A stretch of DNA of 64,000 nt from Plumapathes pennacea (taxonomy: Eukaryota; Cnidaria; Anthozoa; Antipatharia; Myriopathidae), in assembly GCA_964036295.1 (NCBI GenBank), contig OZ038467.1, forward strand, positions 15,206,670 to 15,270,669, read 5' to 3'. The translations under genes and the position numbers were made by a program. Positions 56,103 to 64,000 of the stretch are shown piece by piece (the first letter of the stretch is position 1; each line of letters opens with the position of its first letter). The notes beneath the pieces are model-generated. The model searched no databases, was not told where the DNA came from, and worked only from the letters and a program-made list of their open reading frames with translations.

Positions 56103-56444
56103 TAAGCATTCTGAATTGTTTCAAGAATGAAAGAAAACTAAGAAGGAACAAGGTTACTCAGGAGCATGTGTCCAAATCTGCAACAGTTCGTATTTTTAAA
56201 GACGCCAGAAAAATAACTAAGACGAAAAATTTTACCCTGCGTGAAAACGTTCTGTGAATCAATACTTTTCTTTTCACACTGGAAACTTGTGGTATTTAAT
56301 CGGAAACAGATGCGAAATTTGAGAAGTTCGGGGTCTGAGGTGGCTGGTTCCCAGTCCACAAGGGGCCTGAGGTGGCTGGTCCCCATTCCCCCAAGGGGCC
56401 TGACGTGGTGGGTCTGAGATGGTCGGAACGTTCCAACTGTATAT

Positions 56445-56765
56445 GTACAATCTCGTGCGAAAAACTTTCTGGAGAGTCTTTGAAACCAAAATTTTGTAAC
56501 GCGTTTAGGCGTATATAATAACCTGCACAACAAGCGCTTTTCGTTACGGATTCTCTTTACGGGGAGCGCAAACAACAAGCCGCGCGGTTAAATACAAGGG
56601 CCTGTTGCGCAGGCTACCGTATATAGCTGTCAACGCGCGCTCTTCTTGTCGTATGACGCAACAAAGGATGTTCAATTAGTTCGCGCGGTAATTTGCAGCG
56701 GTTGAAAGACTACGGAAGTCATTGAAAGCGTAAAACCGGTGATAACAATCCATACAAGATTCACA
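56445..56765. other. RhoGAP-2 upstream region
   Basis: Contains GACGCAACAAAGGATGTTCA at 56653-56672, the same block found upstream of RhoGAP-1 (about 39100-39121), so promoter sequence was copied with the gene. Confidence 0.55.
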
Positions 56766-59700
56766 ATGGGACATAAGAGTTCTAAACACGTAAGATTATC
56801 AAGAACAAACATGTCTTTAGGACAAAACGTCGCCTAAAATTTTGTTTTGTAACTCTGGTTTGTTTGAAGGTTGAGCTTGACTAGTTCTCAGCACCCTCAA
56901 AAAATGAATCTGGAATCTTTCTTTACTAGGAAAACAATATGCTCGAAACTGTATGAACTTGTGTCATCAAATCTGGAGTTGTCAGTCGGTGTAAAGGAGT
57001 TTCCTTGTCTTGTGGTGGCATGTCTTATCGTTTATAATCTTTATTTCTGGATCTAAATCTTTATTTCATCTCCATTTTTCTCGTAGCATAAACCCGGCTC
57101 GAAAGAATACCACCCGGAGGAGACCATGCCGGCATGCCCGGTAAGTGAGTAGATAGCCGTCTTAAACTCTTTTGCAATTGCTTGCGGAGACCATGTCGTT
57201 TTTTTCAAACGGAAATTACCACAATAAACAGAAAACTGTAAAGGTTAAGAAAATGAATCGCATATTGCATGGAACCGCCATCCTGTATTTTATTTTTTAC
57301 TGTATTTATTGCAAAGTTAGTGGAGCTCAGTTGTAACTCGTAAAGACTAAAGACCCTAGACTAAAGACTAGGTTTTTACTATGTCAAAGCCGTTCGATGA
57401 AAACGAATTGATCTAACAAGAGATGTACATTTAAAATAATCCGAACTTCGCTGAAAGATTAAATTGTTTAGATGATGAGACAACGTGTAGAGTTATTTAG
57501 ATCTACATTTTTAGTAGTCCTTATTTTCTGTGACTTTGCAGCTTAAAGACCCTCAGCTGTACAGAAACATTCAAGAATGTGCAGATTTCATCTGTAATCA
57601 CGGTAATTAATATTACGCCGACAGAAACATGGCAAACACTGAACTGAAACTGAACATCAGAATCGAGGTAGCAAAACATGACACAGATGTGAAAACAAGC
57701 TAACTTTATAGAGAAACACAACTCGCTCATGCCACCAACATAAAATGATAGGACACGAAAGGCCAGGAATGAAGAAAACACACTGGCAAAGACAAAGTCA
57801 AAGATCGACACGCACAAAAAATGAAACAAAATACAGTCAAAGCTCCCGTAAGCGGACACCCTCGGGAAGCGAAAAAAGTGTCCCTAACTGAAATTGTCCA
57901 CTTACGAGAATGAATCTTGTAGGCGGATACTTGCAGTTAAAGGGAGAGGTAGATGGTTACACTTAACCAAGAACAAGCAAGGCGATATTTTGGGCATAGA
58001 GGATGGCACTTTCTGTCAGCAAGTTCTTGAAGTGGGAAACAAAGAAGGCATTGTTCCGCCAGAGTGCCCTCTTAGGAAGCTTAAAAACAAAAACAAAAAA
58101 CAAAAAACAAAAACAAAACAAAAAAACAAAAAAACAAAAAAACAAAAAAACAAAAACAAAAACAAAATCTAAATCTCACCCCTCAAAAGTGCCCAGTCCG
58201 CTAACGGGAGTGTCCGCTTACAGGAATGTGCGGTAAATACAGAGTTTGAGTGAGAGTTCAAACGGGGTTTCCGAGCTGTCCGCTTACGAGAGTGTCCGCC
58301 CAGAGAGTTTTGACTGTAAACATAAATTGAATAAAAACCATTAGCCGAGAACACAGAAGGAAAAACAAACTTCCAGGGAAACCAGGACAAACTGAAACAA
58401 AATGACAGAAATAGAAATAAACTACACAAACACAACTCTAGAAGCAATAAAGGTTCACGCCGCCTCTCTTTGTTTGTTTTATGTCTCAAGGATTGGAATT
58501 CAAAGGAATCCTCCGAATCAGTGGAAACAGCATAAAAATTCGTAAAATGCTGGAGGAAATTTACGCTGGTGAGTACGCAGAAAGAAACAAAGAAATGGTG
58601 AGCCAGGAATATTTACAACTTTGAAAATTTGACATCAAGGCCTGAGTTTAGCTTTATTCTCAAACAGTATTATGTAGCCTGCGGAAACGGATGCGTATTT
58701 TGTAAATTAAGAAGTTCTGTTTCTGTTCTGCTTTTAAAAATGAAAATTGACAAACTGATAATCAAAAAGAGAGCCGATCTTACAGCGGCAACGCTGCTTT
58801 GATTGTACTATATGATCGCGCCATATTCTTCCAAACAGAACTCATAAAATCTTCACCGAGAAAGTATTCTTCATAACAGACCATTTCCATCAATTAGTCA
58901 CGTGATGCAGTTATGCACTCTAAATGTTATTCCCTATTATGACCCATCAAATATTTCCGTTTGCGCTTGATTGGTGGAATCGTAACACCGTGACAAATCC
59001 AACCCGCTCTCTTAGTTTCTGGAGTACAGTTGGACGTCATTTTAGTGTGACTGTACCACGAGAGCAGTCGATGTGAAAGACCCAATCAGCGTTTACTTGT
59101 GTAATGTCCTGACCGTTCAATTTACAGGCAGCTCTCCTCTGAGAAGGGCAGGACCGGAATGCATACATGTGGTAGTTGGTGTGATGAAGATAATGATCAA
59201 AAGCCTGAAAAAACCTCTGTTGTCCAAGTGGAGAGATCTTTATCGCATCTCAAGTAAGTGCACCACTTACTAGCAATACTAAACCGTTTCCACCTCCGTT
59301 TCCCGTTTTCACATCCGTTCCCCGTATCTGACGTCATAAATTCCAGAAATATCCGCTGACACGCAAATCGGAAGGCGCAACATGTAAAACATAACTTGGA
59401 AAATCGATCATTCACACTTCGAAGATCCATTTAAAAATTGGTAAATTTTTGTATGCAGTTCTCCGTTAATTGCTACAGGTATCTCCGATGATTGCAACAG
59501 GCGTATCACCATGAGAGGATTCCTGAGGAACTTGCCCCCTGCACAGCTCAACTGTCTCGCCAGTTTGTTTAATGTGCTCCTAAGGTGAGAAGCCATTTCA
59601 TAGCAAGTTATAACGTGAACAGTGCTGACTGTAGATACAACTGTAAATTTATAACGGCCGAAAGTGAAAACGTGCTTGTAAACTCATGAGACAAAAAGGT

Positions 59701-60428
59701 GTACTGTGTCGGCTCCCCCACATAGATAATTAAGAAATAGGCCTCGTAGTTTCCCTACGCTACTCGAGTGTTCTCCCAAATTTCCGCGTGTTTAGACGAG
59801 GCTATATTACACGGGAACGCGTTATATATTTCTTTTATAAATTACTTAAGAAATAATGTACATCACGTATCACGTCAGCGTATAATATACTCTCATCTAA
59901 CATGGTTTTTTTAGCCAATCAGAACGCGCGTAGTATCATAGTTATTTTGTAAAATCCTCATAACAATATTTGAGTACCTTCTTAACAACTCGTATGTTAT
60001 TCGCTCATAACAGAGGACGTTATTCAGTCACGTGTCACGCTTACACCAATCACGCGCGAGAAGAATTATTTGATGGGTCATAATTTCTGCAATCTGCGGG
60101 ATAGTGTTTATCTGTACATTATATTTCAAATAATAAAATTGTTGTTGTTTTTAGGGTCAGTGAGCAGAGCGCCATCAACAACATGCCCGCTGACAATCTG
60201 GCCAAGGTCCTCACCCCCACCCTGTGCGGAGATATTTCTCATACGACTGTGGGACAGGTCTCAGCGGCTGCACTCGATCTCATGCAAAATATGATAACAG
60301 ATTTGATAACGTGCGAGGAATTCTTTTTTAAGAATGGACCTCTGGACATGCAGCTTGATAAAGGTAAGTTGAAGGAACTAATCAACCTTACGCTGATGAA
60401 GCACAAGTGTTTTGCTTGTATATTATAA
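56766..60428 (+). CDS. Small RhoGAP-domain protein, paralog 2 (7 exons)
   Basis: Exons: 56766-56789, 57087-57140, 57542-57602, 58491-58568, 59128-59253, 59479-59584, 60155-60428; the product is 240 residues. The start MGHKSSKH also fits the N-myristoylation pattern (Gly2, Ser6). The RhoGAP core matches paralog 1: arginine finger in GILRISG (Arg55), Lys93 in VVVGVMKIMIKSLKKPLL, and DNLAKVLTPTLCG. Exon 2 differs most (HKPGSKEYHPEETMPACP against 14 residues in paralog 1), so the linker between membrane anchor and domain evolves fast. Even intron sequence before exon 5 is conserved (TACTTGTGTAATGTCC), which points to a fairly recent tandem duplication. As in paralog 1, the last exon can end at an in-frame stop or use a GTAAG donor (60364). 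Confidence 0.85.
57832..58318. repeat. AAGCGGACAC-family MITE in RhoGAP-2 intron 3
   Basis: TACAGTCAAAGCTCCCGTAA then GCGGACACCC at the left and the inverted TACAGTCAAAACTCTC at the right. Internal GTCCGCTTAC half sites are present, as is an A-rich AAAACA run (58081-58168). Related to 37040-37222. Confidence 0.75.
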
Positions 60429-61380
60429 CATAGTTACTACTATGTGTATTGTATAGCTACATACGCCGAGCGGCAAAAACTATTTATAAAGTAAACCAAC
60501 GGCAGCATAACGGCAAGTACGTGTATCTAAAAGAAAGTCTCCAGTGTTGGAATATAAAGGCCAATTAAAAATTGTTGGCAATAATCATAACTTTGTTTAG
60601 AACTAGACTGCTTTAGTTCATAAAAAATATTGGACGGAAATACGGGATTTTTAAAGTTCGCAGGCGTCGCCATCTTGGATTTTGTGACTATTGTTAAAGG
60701 GACGATCAATAACGGCGGCGACGGATCTGCCGCTCGATCGCTCGCCGCCGTTGTGGACGCCATCTTGGATTTCAAACTCGAAAACATTAGGCGAATGTTT
60801 TCAAGATTCGACCAAACGCGCGCGCATGCGCATCTCATGACACAGTCCCTTTAAACGTCAGAAGATCCAAGATGGCGGCGAACTGAATTATTGATTCCTA
60901 TTTTTTTAAACAAATATACAAAAATACTATGCCAACAATGTAATGGTAACTTGTATCATCCACTTGTTCAATTATCGTAAAACCCAACTAACTATGTACG
61001 ACAATGGCAGGTGTTCGCCCCAGGATGAACGCATAGCAGCCTGGGAACGATGAACGTTCGTGTGACAAGCTTTATACGACTTTGTCAGTTTACTCTCTCA
61101 CCGTCTGTTGTTACTATTATTTACGAAACTGTAAGCTCCGAGTAGTGAGCCTTTTATTATTCACAAGGAACTTCGCAAGTATATCTCTTTCGTGATATTA
61201 TTTCTTGTTTACCGTAATGAATAAACCAATAGTGTTCGCCGTTGCATTGTGTGGCAGTTTATGATAAGGGTTTCAGTGAATTAAAAAATGCTGGTCGCCG
61301 ACATTCAGTCGACACACAGGTGTAAAGCTTGATAAACAGTGACTCGAAGAGAAAAAGAACTAAGGCCCACAAATAAAGAT
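60429..61380. other. Spacer 3' of RhoGAP-2 with a possible MITE
   Basis: An inverted pair TTAAAGGGAC (60694) and GTCCCTTTAA (60846) encloses a region with repeated GCCATCTTGGATTT motifs. Otherwise nothing is recognised. Confidence 0.4.
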
Positions 61381-61392
61381 TATCATTGCACA

Positions 61393-61535
61393 TACAGTAG
61401 AATCCCGATAAACTCTAACCAAGAGTCGCTTCCTTCTAGTTGCTTCACTGCAATTTTACCCCCAATAATTCGAAATTCTCGCAAATTCGAACCAACTTTT
61501 GGCTCCCTTAGGAACATTAGAACCTCGATAACAAT
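61393..61535. repeat. CAGTAGAATCCCGATAA-type MITE fragment
   Basis: ACAGTAGAATCCCGATAAAC then TCTAACC at the left and GAACCTCGATAAC at the right, with internal AATTCGAA motifs. This is the usual look of a mariner-type short element; the ends are imperfect. Confidence 0.5.
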
Positions 61536-61784
61536 ACGCACTAGGTCGCCTAGATAGGCGAAGATAGAGGAACAGAGCACGCGTCAGAGTGCTTATATAG
61601 ACAGAAGTGTTTTACTGGAAAATATACTGTGCGTAAAATCCATACGAAACTACATCCGGGACCTGAGTGGCGTATTTTCTATATCCTCACTAGTGAGGAT
61701 ATCGATGGCGTCATTTCCCGCTTTTGCACGGTTGTTTGTACATTTTCTTGTAAAACACTCGTGCCTATATAATAAAAAGAAAAT

Positions 61785-61846
61785 TTCACGGCGGCTTGAA
61801 GATATAGATTGTATTTTCAATTCATATCTTCTTTCGCGCCGCCGTG
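61785..61846. repeat. Short hairpin (CACGGCGGC / GCCGCCGTG)
   Basis: CACGGCGGCTTGAAGATAT pairs with ATATCTTCTTTCGCGCCGCC then GTG around a short AT-rich loop. Confidence 0.7.
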
Positions 61847-62561
61847 TAATATCCTCTATGTACTCTATGTTGAGTTACAAAAGCACGCGGAAATTTTAAA
61901 GAACACGAGAAACGTGTGAAGAAGCACGACGGCAGTGACAGCTTCCTGACAGTTTATCATATCAGGCTTTTTTCCTTACCTGCAAGAGAAATCTGCGACC
62001 AAAGGTTAAGTTAGGACCCTCCTTTTTTTGCACTTTTTGTTGAGCTCCATACGATTGCCTTGGTTTCACAAACTTGTCCTGTCCGTGTCTTCAGAATCCT
62101 TTTAGTATCTGCTTGTGGAAACTAGAAATGTTGTACTGCGCGATGAAGAGGCCACATGTTGCAACATATAGTATTCCATCGATATCTACGGTATATAACA
62201 GAGATTTCCCCAAAGTTTTCCAGAATTCTTCTTCCCTATACTCTGTACATATTGGAGTATTTGTGATTTTAATCGATGAGATTCGCGCGCGTATTATATT
62301 AATACATTCTTTTACCTAATTCTTATTTTTCTGCTCAAAGCAGCCTTTTTACTTGACTGGAGAAATATGATTTGTTTAAAAAGCAAGTTAGAGTTAAAGT
62401 TTTACAAAAGTCTAAGGACATACGACTTTAACCAAAGCTTAGTCATAGATTATTGCTCACTTTCCGCTCGTGTGTCTAACTAAATCAATAGAATACAAGG
62501 ATATATTGTTCTGTTAAATGCGTCCAGCATTTTCACATTTGTGTACAGCTGTTAACGAGAC

Positions 62562-62782
62562 CCTCTCACCGTAGATGCTTTGCGCGCTCAGTGACTGACG
62601 GCGGCCATTTTCGTATCATACGAAAATGGCGGATGTTTTTCTACGTTTTACCGCAAAATAAATCAGCACAAACTCAGAAAGTCTATTAAATACGGCAAGC
62701 CGTCATAACGTGGGCGCCTCAGGAAAGTCGAGATCCGGATGTAAATATGAACATGGGCGCGCAAAGCATCTACGGTGAGAGC
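62562..62782. repeat. Hairpin MITE (CTCTCACCGTAGATGC ends) with central palindrome
   Basis: Ends CTCTCACCGTAGATGCTTTG then CGCGC and the exact complement at 62757-62782. Near the left end is a second perfect palindrome (GCCATTTTCGTATCATACGAAAATGGC at 62602-62628, in which TATCATA is the loop). Confidence 0.85.
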
Positions 62783-62795
62783 CCGCACCCTATTT

Positions 62796-63002
62796 AACCC
62801 TTTTACCCCCAAGAGTGATCAACTTCAATTTTCTCCTTCAGTTCTCACCAGAAATACGTCATCCAGAAAGGAGAATTTGACTTTTAATACCTTGCTGAAA
62901 TGAAAACTGGTTGAACTTTCAATTCTCACTACATCAATCATACATTTTCTTCTTATAAGGTTGGGAGAATCTGAAGTTTGAGCTTGGGAGTGAAAGAGTT
63001 AA
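62796..63002. repeat. TTTCACTC-family hairpin MITE, right-most copy
   Basis: Left AACCCTTTTACCCCCAAGAG and right CTTGGGAGTGAAAGAGTTAA ends, with a body like 36247-36456. Confidence 0.75.
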
Positions 63003-63870
63003 GACCTGTATCCCAACCAACCTCCCCCCCCCCCCAGACCTGTAAACGAAAATGTTCGCCCTATTTCAGGTCTGTGCCCAAAAAAGGGAAACCCTGGACC
63101 AAATAGGAAATCTACAAAATCGATACCCTATTTCAGACTGAAATGCTCGAAACGATACCAGTTTTGGGGGCGGCACATATATATGTGGCCTATTATAATC
63201 CTGGAACAAAACTAACTGGACTGTGGGCAATTTGCTTCACAGATACGGAAAGTTAAAACTACTATTAGCTACTGCACGTAAGTGTGACCGAGCTAATCCA
63301 GGATTAACGAATTCTTTATCTCGACCTCCCTGCCAATAAACTCGAGGGTTTTGTTCGAAGATGGATTAGAAAGCTTGTTCCAGCTTAAAACGTTGTCAAG
63401 GAAGTCGTTGTAGACAAAACCTTCACATTTTCAAGCTTATACGTGACAAGAAAGTTTAAAACTAATCCGGGATTAGCCTAATCGTGCTTTGAGAAACCGG
63501 GCCCAGGGGAATATCTCTGGTGTTGTGATCTGACCTAAGTTCACATAACAGGGAACACGAGTGTCAATTGCGACAAAAATCCTCTTGCTATTCGCCTGTC
63601 ACCATGCGTGACAAACTCATTAAGGTACTTTATCCGTTGGAAGTACGTCAAAACGCCTTGAAACAACAAAACCGAAAAAGTGGAAGCAAACTAAAGGAGC
63701 CACACAAAAACTGCCGTGGCTCACTCTTCCTCGCATCTAAACCTTCGACTTCTCTGCAGAGGCTCTCATGCATCTCATCAGGCCAGTTATTGCTTTCTAT
63801 CTTTACTGTACTACGGACACTGTAGAAGTGTCTTTGTCGCTAACTTGTCATCCGGGCACCTCACAATTCC
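63003..63870. other. Spacer, nothing firmly recognised
   Basis: Holds a short poly-C (about 63027) and GATACCCTATTTCAG-like stutters near 63060-63145. A plus-strand frame at 63568-63825 has no known similarity and overlaps the minus-strand terminal exon's downstream side. Confidence 0.4.
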
Positions 63871-63977
63871 GCTGACCAGTCGTCTGATGGTACGTCGCCG
63901 CTTTCGCCTCCCTGTTGTTGAGTTTGCACATCTTCTATGATCATTTTCGCGATTTTCCACGCCATTTCTTCTTTCGC
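63871..63977 (-). CDS. Putative terminal coding exon of a gene entering from the right
   Basis: After a good acceptor (TTTCTGCCGTTTTGCAG, ending at 63978) the frame reads AKEEMAWKIAKMIIEDVQ then TQQQGGESGDVPSDDWSAEL and a TGA at 63871. The amphipathic helix and acidic tail look like a protein C terminus, but no family is recognised. The frame is also open through the acceptor to the window edge. The rest would lie beyond the right edge. Confidence 0.35.
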
Positions 63978-64000
63978 CTGCAAAACGGCAGAAACGATTT

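Larger units (their letters stand above)
44837..56444. mobile_element. Element A: DNA transposon with CCTCAG-array ends, host of nested B, C, D
   Basis: Left end GAGAACGGTTTGGAACGTTC then CGACCACCTCAGA, right end (reverse complement) ATATACAGTTGGAACGTTCC then GACCATCTCAGA. The left end continues into about 16 copies of a ~33-bp unit (44870-45405); the right end has only two or three (56325-56415). The tracts CCCCGAACTTCTCAAATTTC on the left (45401) and GAAATTTGAGAAGTTCGGGG on the right (56313) show the inner arms also pair. Without the nested insertions the element would be about 1.7 kb. Flanking 9-mers (44828-44836 and 56445-56453) match at only six positions, so its duplication is decayed or absent. 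Confidence 0.72.

Noticed and set aside
57894-58172. Lys/Gln/Thr-rich frame (NKNKKQKTKTK)
   Set aside because: It is an AAAACA low-complexity run inside a MITE in a RhoGAP-2 intron.

Overview
The window is nuclear DNA from an animal, most likely a cnidarian (stony coral or sea anemone). The evidence is GT-AG split genes of metazoan families, an intronless class A receptor of the type that expands in cnidarians, AT-rich spacers full of short hairpin repeats, and cut-and-paste transposon families typical of such genomes. No species can be named from sequence alone.

Host genes, left to right: exon 1 of a BRIP1/FANCJ-like helicase (minus, running off the left edge); a complete five-exon ESS2 (DGCR14) splicing-factor gene (minus, 2228-14080); an intronless rhodopsin-like GPCR (minus, 15622-16836); a complete fifteen-exon DNTTIP1 gene (minus, 27042-38221); and, head-to-head with DNTTIP1, the first of two seven-exon genes for small RhoGAP proteins with N-myristoylation-type starts (plus, 39251-42552). 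The paralog lies 14 kb away (plus, 56766-60428) with the same intron phases and four identical exon lengths. Weaker candidates are a two-exon start at 43192-43852, a 47-residue lysine/glutamate-rich reading frame at 22136-22279, and a terminal exon at 63871-63977.

The rest is largely mobile DNA whose edges can often be set by target-site duplications. (1) ESS2 intron 2 holds a 6.9-kb TTAA-flanked DNA transposon with a DDE-like/C2H2 protein. It sits inside an older hairpin repeat, and its own gene is broken by a 1.2-kb element with a 9-bp duplication. (2) A 4.1-kb Mutator-like element at 22412-26533 has a MULE transposase remnant between two inverted arrays of palindromic ~52-bp repeats, and a 9-bp duplication. 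(3) Between the two RhoGAP genes are four nested elements: A (44837-56444) contains D (45440-46923, 10-bp duplication, helicase and zinc-finger fragments) and B (47285-55676, 9-bp duplication); B contains C (47450-54549, 7-bp duplication, ~1.9-kb inverted arms).

The recurring theme is DNA elements with 9-bp duplications whose ends are inverted arrays of short tandem repeats. Three unrelated arrays occur: a GGGTNRC heptamer, a palindromic ~52-mer and a CCTCAG-containing ~33-mer. This architecture is the best candidate here for something not well described. Hairpin elements, one tRNA-derived SINE and microsatellites fill most remaining introns and spacers.
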